NCBI GenBank assembly: GCA_964344185.1
Contig: CAYFMN010000019.1
Coordinates: 1 to 64,000 of the forward strand
Length of the DNA: 64,000 bases
From: JAJDAT01 sp964344185
GTDB taxonomy: Bacteria > Nitrospinota > Nitrospinia > Nitrospinales > JAJDAT01
Direction of reading: 5' to 3'
Below, in pieces: positions 1 to 8,339 of this stretch (position 1 is the first letter of the stretch; every line of letters begins with the position of its first letter). The notes below the pieces were generated by a model. It was not told the origin of the DNA. It saw only the letters and a list, made by a program, of their open reading frames with translations, and ran no database searches. Made by a program: the position numbers and the translations under genes.

Positions 1-53
1 AGCTTGCCTCTTAATTCGAAACCAAAGTTGCACTTACAACTTGAATCCGCCAA

Positions 54-884
54 ATGGATAAAAAAGAGATCTCTAATTTAGATAGTTATAAAGAGGATTT
101 GGAAAGATTAATTTCCTCTGGTTTTTTATTGCATCAAGCGATGAAATATCAATTTAATACGGAAGAGTATGTTGATTTTTTAAAGGGTCAATTTAAAAGC
201 GAAACAAAAATGAATGAAATTTTGGAAAATTTACCAAATTTTCTTAAGGAATATCAAACTTGGTATTCGGAATGTCTTGTTTTAATAAAACAGCTTTTAC
301 CTGACAGGATTAACGATTTTGTGAAATTGTATGAAAAACCAAAAACTAATAGGAAAGAGATAACTTGCGAAAATTATGTCATTGAGGATGCCTTATATGG
401 TCTTACCACTACAAGGTCTTATGACGAAAAGGTATTAGTTGGGCCAAAAGATGCCATTCCAAGATTTTATCAACAGCTCAACATTGTTAAGTCTGTCCAA
501 AAGCGTTTTGAAAGCTCACTTTTTGACATTAAACAACTTGTTCAAGCTGATATTTTTGATTCAGAGCTTACCTCCGCTAGAGAGTTAAGTAAAAAAGGCT
601 TTACCCGTGCGGCAGGAGCATTGGCTGGTGTTGTTCTTGAGGGACATCTTCAGCAGGTTTGTGAAAATCATAATATTATTATTCCAAAAAAACGCAAAGG
701 TATAAATGAGCTAGCCCTATTATTAAAGGAGGTTGATGTGATTGAAACCTCAAGGTGGCGAAATATTCAACATTTGGCCGATATAAGAAATGTATGCAAT
801 CACAAAGATGAAAAAGATCCGACTAGGGAAGGTGTCAAAAAGTTAATTGATGGAGTTTCTGAAATTACTAAGACACTTTTTTAA
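54..884 (+). CDS. Hypothetical protein with DUF4145/HEPN-like C-terminal region
   Basis: A 276-residue soluble protein with no signal peptide or membrane segment. The C-terminal third (about residues 180-270) reads like the DUF4145/HEPN-type helical domain: a small-residue helix with GFTRAAGALAGVVLEG, then a basic loop, and an RNVCNHKDEKDPT segment resembling the R-N-x-x-x-H signature of HEPN-like folds. Such domains are often found in accessory or defence genes, but here nothing else in the 53 upstream bases or the downstream neighbour supports a defence role. The ATG start has no obvious Shine-Dalgarno. The coding sequence is AT-rich. Function unknown; the domain suggestion is from motif resemblance only. 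Confidence 0.7.
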   Translation: MDKKEISNLDSYKEDLERLISSGFLLHQAMKYQFNTEEYVDFLKGQFKSETKMNEILENLPNFLKEYQTWYSECLVLIKQLLPDRINDFVKLYEKPKTNRKEITCENYVIEDALYGLTTTRSYDEKVLVGPKDAIPRFYQQLNIVKSVQKRFESSLFDIKQLVQADIFDSELTSARELSKKGFTRAAGALAGVVLEGHLQQVCENHNIIIPKKRKGINELALLLKEVDVIETSRWRNIQHLADIRNVCNHKDEKDPTREGVKKLIDGVSEITKTLF

Positions 885-1040
885 TTCCTTAAAAGGAATT
901 GCAATTTCGCACAAAACTTTTTGCTTTATATTTTCCTCCCATATTATAGCTTAAAGAAAATATTAGTTCTGACAATAGTTCTCTAGAAATATGCTTTCGC
1001 GTTACACTAAAACGCTTAAATTAAAAATTCAGGTCTTAAA

Positions 1041-2123
1041 ATGTTGGAACATGTTTCGCTCTTATTGTTAAACCACAGTAAAGGTTTGGCGGTTTATGCT
1101 GTGGCTTTAATTCTATTGGAAAGACTTATTCCCGCTCAAAATGCGCAAGATAAGTGGCGGACTGATTCAAAACTGGATCTTTTCTATTCTTTTATTTCTC
1201 CAATAATGATCAACCCCATATATGGGATGGCCATCGTAGCGCTATCGAGTTTTTTTTGGGAAATTGATGGACGCATGATGAAAGTGGATATGCATTTGGA
1301 GCAAGATGCTCTTCATGGAAATGTGAGCGTTAGCTCAAAAGGCAATATCGATTACAAACCTGAAGCTAATTTTCAAGGAGAAGACTACTTTACAATCAAA
1401 AATAACGACGGAAAATATTTTACAAACAGTTTAATTAGAGTTTCGGTAAGTCCCGCTCAATCTGATGAAGAGGCAAAGCGAGTTGTTAACTTTAATGTAG
1501 AGAAAAAGTATCGAAGCGGCGGTCCTATTTCTAATGATGCTGGAGTTTTTCTTAAAGTTAGAAACTTTATCAATAGTCAAAATCTAATAGTTCAAGTATT
1601 GATAGCGCTTTTTATTTTAGATTTTTTTGGATATTGGAGGCATCGTTTGATGCACTCAAAACATTTATGGCCCTTTCATTCTATTCATCATTGTTCCAGG
1701 CAAGTGGATTGGCTTTCGACCGAGCGTAACCATCCAGTGAATTTTTTGATCATTGTGATGGTCAATTTGATTTCCATGATAGCGGTGTTTGACTTTCTTT
1801 ATGTTGCCACGTTAAGTGTTCTTATTAGGCGTAGTTATGGTTTTTTTGTGCACAGTAACGTCAAGGTATGTTATGGGCCGTTAGACTATATATTTGTGAG
1901 CCCTTTATTTCATAGGTGGCATCATTCCGACGCCAAGGAAGGCGAAGGGAAAAATTTTGCTATCGTATTTTCATTTATTGACATTTTATTTGGTTCCTAC
2001 CGTCTTCCAAAAACAAAAGAAGACCCTGGTTCGTTTGGAATATTTCAAGAAAAAATGCCAAACGATTTTGCGATTCAATTCATGTATCCGTTTAAAAAGA
2101 TTTTAGGGATGGAATCTAAATAA
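1041..2123 (+). CDS. Fatty acid hydroxylase/sterol desaturase family membrane protein with an inserted cadherin-like domain
   Basis: A 360-residue integral membrane protein of the fatty-acid-hydroxylase superfamily (di-iron, lipid-modifying). The histidine boxes are visible: HRLMH at 201-205, HSIHH at 213-217, H231, H271 and HRWHH at 291-295. Membrane segments flank them (about 15-30, 48-75, 183-198, 233-265). Unusually, residues about 80-155, between the first membrane hairpin and the catalytic core, form a soluble stretch with the rhythm of a cadherin/VCBS-like beta domain: NVSVSSKGNIDYKPEANFQG followed by a DYFTI strand. The family is usually about 250-300 residues, so the insertion accounts for the extra length. 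The substrate cannot be inferred. The gene stands alone, upstream of rnpB on the opposite strand. Confidence 0.88.
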   Translation: MLEHVSLLLLNHSKGLAVYAVALILLERLIPAQNAQDKWRTDSKLDLFYSFISPIMINPIYGMAIVALSSFFWEIDGRMMKVDMHLEQDALHGNVSVSSKGNIDYKPEANFQGEDYFTIKNNDGKYFTNSLIRVSVSPAQSDEEAKRVVNFNVEKKYRSGGPISNDAGVFLKVRNFINSQNLIVQVLIALFILDFFGYWRHRLMHSKHLWPFHSIHHCSRQVDWLSTERNHPVNFLIIVMVNLISMIAVFDFLYVATLSVLIRRSYGFFVHSNVKVCYGPLDYIFVSPLFHRWHHSDAKEGEGKNFAIVFSFIDILFGSYRLPKTKEDPGSFGIFQEKMPNDFAIQFMYPFKKILGMESK

Positions 2124-2152
2124 GGAGCGAAAATAGAGAGTCTTTTTTTAGG

Positions 2153-2547
2153 TGGCGGTATCGAAGCGAACCGTAAGCCGGGTCCTGTTCTCCAAGTAGA
2201 TTATGGAGCGGCGACCATTAATCTAGGCCGGTTGTTGCCAACAGGCTCAAGCGATCAACCCGAAAGTATTGGGCGAGCAACCCTAAAACACTTTCCTATT
2301 CGATCTTGCTCCGGATAGGGCTTGCCTAGCTACCGCCGTTGCCGACGGTACTGGTGAGCTCTTACCTCGCCATTTCACCTTTGCCGCCGAAACAAAGTTT
2401 CGGGTAGGCTGTGTATTTTCTGTGGCGCTTTCCTTGGGGTTACCCCCACTCCGCGTTACGGAGTATCCTGCTCTGTGGAGCCCGGACTTTCCTCCCTTTT
2501 GGCCATAAAGCCAAAACGGCGGCCGCCTGGTTTACTCCGATACCGCC
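2153..2547 (-). ncRNA. rnpB: RNase P RNA (class A)
   Basis: Catalytic RNA that matures tRNA 5' ends. Read on the minus strand it starts with GGCGGUAUCG, which pairs with CGAUACCGCC at the other end (plus positions 2154-2163 with 2538-2547) to form P1. It contains the hallmark GAGGAAAGUCCGGGCUCC segment (around 2478-2500) and a P4/CR-V-like stretch with AUCUAGGCCGG (seen on the plus strand around 2220-2232). The length of about 395 nt fits bacterial class A. Its 5' end overlaps the last codons of the Zn-ribbon gene, so both probably come from the same transcript or the RNA has a promoter inside that gene. No clear hairpin terminator was seen beyond 2153. Confidence 0.95.
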
Positions 2548-3266
2548 GGTTCTGTTTCTTCTTCGGGAATGAAGTATAAAATGCGGTTGCAATGCTGGCA
2601 TTCATAGATTTTTTTACCCAACTTAATCTCTATCGACGTCTGCAATAAAATTTGTTGATGGCATCCCATACAAACAACGCCATCTATGGTTACCACAGCT
2701 AAACCGCCTCTTGCCTTAAGAATTCTTTCGTAATGGTGTGACCATTTTTTGTCTATCTCTTTAAAAATATTGTCGCGCTTACTTTTTAATTCGGCGATGT
2801 TTTGTTTAACCGTTGCCGCGTTATCCTCTTTTTGTTTTTTAAATTCTTGAAACTTTTTTTCTTCCTCGCGAAATTTATTTTCAAATTTTGGAAGTTCGCT
2901 TTCTTTTGATTCCAAAGTTTCCATTATTTCCAATTCTAAATCCTCTATTTCGGAAACCTTTTTTTTGGCTACTTCAATTTCCGCTAGTAACGCGCTGTAT
3001 TCTTTATTGGTTTTTACGGAAGGCAATTTAACTTTTGTTTTAGCCATCTTATCGTTTTCGCTGGCGGCGTCTTGTTCCAATCGCGATCTTTTTTTTTGTA
3101 GATCTTTGATTTCTTGTTGGGCTGTTTCTAATTCTTGTTTTTCTTTATTTAAATGAGATAAAGAAGTTTCAATTTGTTTTGGAATTTCTTCTAGTTGCTT
3201 TTCTAACGCTTGAATTTCTAAATCAATTTCCTGAAGAGACACCAATTGCTGAAGTTGAGGGTTCAT
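2532..3266 (-). CDS. Coiled-coil protein with C-terminal C4 zinc ribbon (DUF164/CT398 family)
   Basis: A 244-residue soluble protein. Residues about 15-165 are a long charged coiled coil, and the C-terminus has a zinc ribbon with CMGCH and CQHCN pairs (four cysteine ligands, about residues 199-226). The family (Zn-ribbon nucleic-acid-binding-like, Chlamydia CT398 type) commonly lies next to rnpB, as here; its biochemical role is not settled. The ATG at 3264-3266 is the likely start. The stop codon and last five sense codons lie inside the P1 stem of RNase P RNA. The strong match to the family layout and neighbourhood makes the call secure, while the function remains unknown. Confidence 0.9.
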   Translation of the reverse strand: MNPQLQQLVSLQEIDLEIQALEKQLEEIPKQIETSLSHLNKEKQELETAQQEIKDLQKKRSRLEQDAASENDKMAKTKVKLPSVKTNKEYSALLAEIEVAKKKVSEIEDLELEIMETLESKESELPKFENKFREEEKKFQEFKKQKEDNAATVKQNIAELKSKRDNIFKEIDKKWSHHYERILKARGGLAVVTIDGVVCMGCHQQILLQTSIEIKLGKKIYECQHCNRILYFIPEEETEPAVSE

Positions 3267-3452
3267 GGATATCTGAAAACTAAAGGTTTTAGGATTATTA
3301 AATTGTCTTAGAAGTTATCATGCAATTAGAGCAGTTTGCAAATATTAAAAAAGGGTTTCAATTGTAGGATTTTAATGAAAGTATGCCGCTATTTTGAGCG
3401 GGTCGGCTCAACTAATTTAGATTAGGAAAAGATGCGAAAAAGGAGGAGAGAT

Positions 3453-4352
3453 TTATTTAGCTTTTGAGGTCGAGCGTTTTTCTTCCCAAATGACTAAGAA
3501 CACGCTGGCGATAAAAATAGACGAATAAGTACCGACTATTATTCCAACTAAAAGAGCAAATGAGAAATCGTGAATTATTTCTCCGCCAAGAAAAAATAGG
3601 CCTAATACAACAATTAAGGTGGTGCCAGAAGTCAATAAAGTTCGGCTTAGCGTTTGGTTAACGCTCATATTAATCAAACTTTCTAAGGTTTCTTTGCTCT
3701 TTCGGCGCGTATTTTCACGAATTCGGTCAAACACTACGATCGTGTCGTTTAGCGAATAACCAATGATAGTTAAAATAGAAGCTACAACAACCAAGGTAAA
3801 TTCTTTGTCCAAAATCGAAAAAGCGCCAATAGTAAGGGTAACGTCATGAAGTAGAGCTAAAATTGCGGCTAATGCAAACTTAAATTCAAACCTCCACGAA
3901 ATATAAATAATAATTCCGATCGTTGCATAAATTATGGAGAGAACCGCCTTTTCTCGAAGGTCTTGACCGACTTTAGGGCCGACAATCTCTACCCGCTCAA
4001 CAGTGACATCTTCAGGGTTACTCATGCTTTTACGAATTTTTTCGCCTATGGCTTCAAGTTTCCCTTCCGATTTTTCAAAGTTGACTAAAATATCATTGTG
4101 AGATCCAAACTCCTGAATCGTGCTGTCGGCAAGGCCGATCTCTTTCAGACTAGATCGGATAGTTTCAATGTTTGGAGACGTTTTAAATTTAAGCTGTACT
4201 AAAGTTCCTCCAGCGAAGTCAATTCCGTAACGAAGTCCGCCATGAAAAATAACGGAAGCCAGACTAATTCCAATTAAAATTGCTGAAAGCGCCATTGCCA
4301 GCCGTTTTTTGCCTAAAAAATCAATTGCTAGATTACTTTTAATAATTTCCAT
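3453..4352 (-). CDS. secF: Protein translocase subunit SecF
   Basis: Inner-membrane RND-type subunit of the SecDF-YajC complex that uses the proton gradient to assist Sec export. The 299-residue length is normal for SecF. It has an N-terminal membrane segment followed by the GxRYGIDFAGGT motif (about residues 40-50), a periplasmic domain, and five C-terminal membrane segments with the TIIGYSLNDTIVVFDRIRE motif (about 195-213) in which the conserved D and R of TM4 are intact. It lies directly downstream of secD (41-nt gap) on the minus strand, in the order yajC-secD-secF. Nothing odd. Confidence 0.97.
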   Translation of the reverse strand: MEIIKSNLAIDFLGKKRLAMALSAILIGISLASVIFHGGLRYGIDFAGGTLVQLKFKTSPNIETIRSSLKEIGLADSTIQEFGSHNDILVNFEKSEGKLEAIGEKIRKSMSNPEDVTVERVEIVGPKVGQDLREKAVLSIIYATIGIIIYISWRFEFKFALAAILALLHDVTLTIGAFSILDKEFTLVVVASILTIIGYSLNDTIVVFDRIRENTRRKSKETLESLINMSVNQTLSRTLLTSGTTLIVVLGLFFLGGEIIHDFSFALLVGIIVGTYSSIFIASVFLVIWEEKRSTSKAK

Positions 4353-4393
4353 ATTTAAAAAAGCCTTCGACTTAAAACGTCGAGATAATTCGG

Positions 4394-5944
4394 TTAAATG
4401 CTAAGTTTCTCCAGTTTTTTGCGGTTCATGGAGCTATCAAAAATAGTCCGGCTTACAAAAACGGCGGTAAACATACTAGCCGCTATGCCAATACATAATG
4501 TAATGGCAAATCCCTTAATAGGGCCTGTGCCGAATTGGAATAAAACAATAGCGGCGATAAAGGTTGTTACGTTAGCGTCGACGATAGTGCGGAACGCTTT
4601 CTCGTAGCCTGAATCAATCGCAGCTCGCACTGTTTTGCCAAGTCTAAGCTCTTCGCGGATTCTTTCAAAAATCAAGACATTTGCGTCGATAGCCATTCCC
4701 ACTGTTAAAATAATTCCCGCAATACCCGGCAATGTTAACGCAGCGTCAAAATAAGCAAGAGACCCCAGCATCAAGACGATGTTTAAAACCAAAGCGATAT
4801 TGGCTACCAAACCCGATAGCTTGTAGTAAATTAAAATAAAAATAATTACAAAGACGCCGCCGATAATAATAGATTGAACTCCTTTATCGATCGAATCTTG
4901 GCCTAAAGAAGGCCCCACAGTTCGGTTTTCTAAAATAGTGACGGGAGCGGGTAGCGCGCCCGCTCTCAAAACCAGAGCCAAATCTTTGGCTTCTTCAGTT
5001 GTAAAGCTACCCGTTATTTGCGCTTGGCCTCCTGGAATAGCGTCCTGGATAACAGGAGCCGAATGGACCACTCCATCCAAAACAATTGCCAATCGTTTTT
5101 TAATGTTTTCTCTGGTTACTTGATAGAAAACAGAGGCGCCATAACTATTGAAGTTCAGGGATACATATGGTTCGTTATATTGACTGCTATCGTATCGTAC
5201 TTCTGCGCTCGTTAAAGTTTCGCCGGTTAAAACCGCTCGTTTTTTCAAAAGAAAAGGAGTTAATGTGACTTTCCCTTCTTTATTTTCTTCGCGCTGGTTA
5301 AGAATTTCATCATCGTCCGGCATTTCATCACGCGCTTGTTCAACGCTGATGCTTTCGTCGACAAGTTTGAACTCCAGGCGGGCTGTTTTACCGATTAATT
5401 TGATAGCTCTTTCTGTATCCTTAATTCCAGGTAATTGAATTAAAATTCGCCGCTCACCTTGTCGTTGGATTGTTGGTTCGGCCACTCCAAACTGATCGAC
5501 GCGGTTACGAATGGTTTCTAAGCCTTGGTTAACAGCGTTTTCCTTAATTCGGTCAACCTCTGCCTGGGTAAAAGAGTAAATCAAATTAGCCTTGTCTTTA
5601 TCAGTCTTTTGCTTTTCTAAGTGCCCGTAGTTGGCTAAAGTTTTCTCTATATCGGGGATATCTAAAGCGTCAACGAGTTGAATGCCAATTTGATAGCCGT
5701 CGTAACTCGCTCTTATTCGGTCAACCTCTAGATCTTCTTTTTCAATGTTTCGTTTAATATCGTCGGCAACGCGGTCCAGGCTGGCTTCCACTGCTTTTTC
5801 AGTTTGTACTTCCAAAACCAAGTGCATGCCGCCTTGAAGATCAAGGCCAAGCGTGATTTTCTCTTTAAGAGGATAAGCTAACCAAATAGCTCCGACCAAC
5901 ACGGCGATAATTAAAGGAATTTTCCATCGAAGATTTTTATACAT
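4394..5944 (-). CDS. secD: Protein translocase subunit SecD
   Basis: Larger membrane subunit of SecDF, 516 residues. One N-terminal membrane helix is followed by the LGLDLQGGMHLVLEV motif (about 32-46), the periplasmic P1 domain with RNRVDQFGVAEPTIQRQG, and six membrane segments in the C-terminal half with the GMAIDANVLIFERIREE motif (about 420-436), whose acidic and arginine residues match the proton pathway of SecD. Only six bases separate it from yajC upstream, so the two are co-transcribed and perhaps translationally coupled. Length and motifs are ordinary. Confidence 0.97.
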   Translation of the reverse strand: MYKNLRWKIPLIIAVLVGAIWLAYPLKEKITLGLDLQGGMHLVLEVQTEKAVEASLDRVADDIKRNIEKEDLEVDRIRASYDGYQIGIQLVDALDIPDIEKTLANYGHLEKQKTDKDKANLIYSFTQAEVDRIKENAVNQGLETIRNRVDQFGVAEPTIQRQGERRILIQLPGIKDTERAIKLIGKTARLEFKLVDESISVEQARDEMPDDDEILNQREENKEGKVTLTPFLLKKRAVLTGETLTSAEVRYDSSQYNEPYVSLNFNSYGASVFYQVTRENIKKRLAIVLDGVVHSAPVIQDAIPGGQAQITGSFTTEEAKDLALVLRAGALPAPVTILENRTVGPSLGQDSIDKGVQSIIIGGVFVIIFILIYYKLSGLVANIALVLNIVLMLGSLAYFDAALTLPGIAGIILTVGMAIDANVLIFERIREELRLGKTVRAAIDSGYEKAFRTIVDANVTTFIAAIVLFQFGTGPIKGFAITLCIGIAASMFTAVFVSRTIFDSSMNRKKLEKLSI

Positions 5945-5950
5945 GTCCGG

Positions 5951-6271
5951 CTATTTCCCCTCTCGGGTTTTTCCTATATAAGAACGCTCAATTTTTATCC
6001 GAACATTATCGGCAATTTGAAGCGTAACAACATCGTCTTTAACTTTTTTGATTGTTCCGTGGATACCGCTCATGGTGATTACGTTATCCCCTTCTTTTAA
6101 TTCGTTTATCATTTTGCGTTGTTCTTGTTGCTTTTTCTGTTGAGGCCGAATAACGATGAAATAAAAAATCAAGAACATCATAATCATTGGCGGTAACAGA
6201 GCCAGCATACTTCCCCCTCCTTCGGCTCCTTCTGGGGGCGGCGGCGCCATAGCAAACGCTAAATCCAGCAT
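5951..6271 (-). CDS. yajC: Preprotein translocase accessory subunit YajC
   Basis: Small 106-residue protein with one membrane helix (about 22-42, MIMMFLIFYFIVIRPQQKKQ) and a cytoplasmic basic tail with the EGDNVITMSGIHGTIKKV beta motif typical of YajC. It associates with SecDF and is first in the yajC-secD-secF operon on the minus strand. The N-terminus MLDLAFAMAPPPPEGAEGGG before the helix is typical. Unlike many genomes, tgt and queA are not upstream; the next gene upstream is an unrelated secreted protein. Confidence 0.95.
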   Translation of the reverse strand: MLDLAFAMAPPPPEGAEGGGSMLALLPPMIMMFLIFYFIVIRPQQKKQQEQRKMINELKEGDNVITMSGIHGTIKKVKDDVVTLQIADNVRIKIERSYIGKTREGK

Positions 6272-6484
6272 AATTTCCTCAAGTCGATAATAAACAAACG
6301 TTTCAGATTAATTTTGGCGGGGCTTTCGTTAACCTGGAATCGGTGAAATGAACGACGCAAAAGCGGAGGTTCGTTTGCTTGGTCATCCATTAAATTATTG
6401 ATAAAGAGTAGCTTCTATCAAATCCAGGTCGGTTTGTCAAACTTTAATATGGAGTCCCGCTTTCATTATCAAACCAATGCGATA

Positions 6485-7054
6485 TTAATAGAATGCGGGC
6501 TTTACATCGGCCTCTCCAGTAAGCTTTCGGTAAAGTTTGTGAAACTCCTCGGATTTTAGACTGGGATCCCGTAGTTTTTCTAAGCTTTCTTGCGAAATTT
6601 TGGTTTCAGATTTAGCGTCCCAGGCAGACGTAGCGATGGCGACATAATTAGGAGGATTCAATCTTTGATGTATTAAGCCGTCAATTTTGTCGTTTAGCTT
6701 TATGGCCAAATCTATAACATAGCGAGCGTCTTCAGCGCTAATGCCTCTTCCTATTGCGATGTTGGTCGGAGGATGTCCTCCTTTAGGTTTCCAATATTGG
6801 ATAGTTTTACGTAATGTTTTAATAGATTTATCTTTTAACTCTTTACGGATCGCTTTGTTATTTTTCTTTTGTTTATGGGCTAACCAGATTTCGATAGTGC
6901 ATATACTGGTTTTATCACGCTGACATTTCCCTACTTTTTTTATGGAGTAAGGGTATGGGGAGTCGGGTAATTGAAGCGCAAAAGAAGTTCCTGTGAAGAA
7001 GAAATATCCTGCAAAGATCGCTATAAAAAGTTTAAGCTGTTTTTTTTTACTCAT
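6485..7054 (-). CDS. Secreted hypothetical protein
   Basis: A 189-residue protein with a clear signal peptide: basic MSKKKQLK, a hydrophobic core, and a likely cleavage after TSFA or FALQ (about residue 26-28). The mature part is basic and has two cysteines (CQRDKTSIC, about 43-51) that could form a short disulfide loop. No known catalytic motif was recognised. It is on the same strand as yajC but 213 bases away, so it may be a separate unit. Function unknown. Confidence 0.7.
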   Translation of the reverse strand: MSKKKQLKLFIAIFAGYFFFTGTSFALQLPDSPYPYSIKKVGKCQRDKTSICTIEIWLAHKQKKNNKAIRKELKDKSIKTLRKTIQYWKPKGGHPPTNIAIGRGISAEDARYVIDLAIKLNDKIDGLIHQRLNPPNYVAIATSAWDAKSETKISQESLEKLRDPSLKSEEFHKLYRKLTGEADVKPAFY

Positions 7055-7308
7055 AACTAATTGATTTTAAATATGTTTTGTTTTTAGGGGCAGTTTTGAT
7101 TGGTCAACTGGTTTGGAGAAATTATAGACTATTCTAACTTAATCCCTCTATAGGTTGTCAAGCCCGTGGTTTTATTCGATTTATGCTTGATATTTTTTCT
7201 TAAATTCTTAACAAAAGTGTGACCAAAATTAATGATTCTCTTCCTAAAGTTTCATTAATTCGAAACGATAAGGGGCGTAAGGACCCTAAAACCATAGGAG
7301 GAATCTTC

Positions 7309-7485
7309 ATGCAAGTGTCTAGTTCAACCGCAAATGCGGGAGTTGCGCAACAAGCTTCCATTGCCGCTGCAAAAACGGCTAATAATGTCCAGAAACAGCA
7401 AGGAGAAAACGTTGAAAAACTGTTAGATAGCGTTCCTCAGCCTTCATCTGGTTCAACCGGACAAAATATTGATGTACAAGCCTGA
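7309..7485 (+). CDS. YjfB-like putative motility small protein, copy 1
   Basis: A 58-residue protein resembling the YjfB (PF14070) putative motility family, whose members have an alanine-rich helix, a KQQGE segment and a terminal GQNIDV motif. Here these appear as AQQASIAAAKTANNVQKQQG and GQNIDVQA at the C-terminus. The reading frame is open from 7219, but the AGGAGG at 7296-7301 eight bases before the ATG at 7309 fixes the start. It is paired with a second copy 142 bases downstream and followed by a soluble PAS-MCP, which agrees with a link to motility or chemotaxis. The molecular role of YjfB is not known. Confidence 0.75.
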   Translation: MQVSSSTANAGVAQQASIAAAKTANNVQKQQGENVEKLLDSVPQPSSGSTGQNIDVQA

Positions 7486-7501
7486 AGTTGTTGTGTCCTT
7501 G

Positions 7502-7546
7502 ACCATTCGTTAGATTTTTCAAAGGTCCAACGAAGGGTAACTTTTT
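7502..7546 (+). terminator. Probable intrinsic terminator after YjfB-like copy 1
   Basis: ACCATTCGTT at 7502-7511 pairs with AACGAAGGGT at 7529-7538 with one mismatch, followed by a T-run at 7542-7546. It separates the two YjfB-like genes, so the second probably has its own promoter. Confidence 0.55.
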
Positions 7547-7626
7547 CTATTTATTTGTCTTTATAAAGCTTTTTTCGGGAAAAGTTTTAAAGGCGCTTTA
7601 AAAACGAATCTTCAAGGAGTAATCAA

Positions 7627-7821
7627 ATGCCAGTTGGAAACGTTAGCGCTTCAGCGGGAGCGGCGCAACAAGCTTCACTTACTTCGGCTAAAGCAACTAC
7701 AAATACCGCCCAAAGTCAAGGAGGGCAGGGCGCCGCACAAGCTTCTGGTGAGGGATCGACGGAGACGGTCGATCACAGCATTCCATTAAGTACGGGGAAT
7801 AACGTGGATGTAACTGCCTAG
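7627..7821 (+). CDS. YjfB-like putative motility small protein, copy 2
   Basis: A 64-residue protein paralogous to the gene just upstream: both have an AQQAS-containing Ala/Ser-rich N-terminal helix and end in GxNxDVxA (here GNNVDVTA). A linker with SQGGQGAAQASGEG replaces the lysine-rich part of copy 1. The start is set by AAGGAG at 7613-7618, nine bases before the ATG. No membrane segment or signal peptide. The assignment to the YjfB family rests on the overall pattern and the C-terminal motif, so it is a moderate call. A strong terminator follows. Confidence 0.7.
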   Translation: MPVGNVSASAGAAQQASLTSAKATTNTAQSQGGQGAAQASGEGSTETVDHSIPLSTGNNVDVTA

Positions 7822-7831
7822 CCTGTATATA

Positions 7832-7877
7832 GCCGACCATTGCTTGCCTCTTTAGGTTTAACGGTCGGCTTTTTTAT
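7832..7877 (+). terminator. Intrinsic terminator after YjfB-like copy 2
   Basis: GCCGACCATT at 7832-7841 pairs with AACGGTCGGC at 7860-7869 (one G-T wobble), followed by a run of Ts to 7876. The left arm and its 5' flank, GTATATAGCCGACC, recur word for word in the terminator after MCP 1 at 9975-9988. Confidence 0.8.
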
Positions 7878-8339
7878 TCCAATTCCTATTCCTATTCCTT
7901 TAAAAACGTCTTATAGCTTTTATGGTGGATTTATTAATGATCGCTTAATCGAAAGTTTTTATTTTTTCTTTTCTTAAAAAATTCTTCAGGTTTCTAGATT
8001 CGACTACGCTTTCTAAAATCATCTCCCAAATTTCCTCAAATAAAAGCAATCCCTGGCATTAGATAATTTTTTTATAACAAAATTTTTATACGCTAATATT
8101 TTAGGCGTTTGATACCTGATAAAAAGGTTATAGCTATTTGCTCTACTACAGTTATTTCGTTTGAAAACAATTAGAAATGAGGTTGAGAACATTTCACGCT
8201 TTTCTTAAGTTACAACCATGTTACAATATTAATTACCCTGGGTTGTTCGATATTTTAGTGTTATCCGAACTTTTGACTTTTATTGAGTGCATTCATTGTT
8301 TCGATAAAAGTACTCCCCTCAAAAACCAAGGAGAACTCT
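7878..8339. other. Intergenic region upstream of MCP 1
   Basis: AT-rich stretch of about 460 bases with no convincing coding frame. A short open frame at 8177-8359 has no ribosome binding site and runs into the MCP start. It probably carries the MCP promoter, but I could not single out a convincing -10/-35 pair or a sigma-28 box. Confidence 0.5.
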
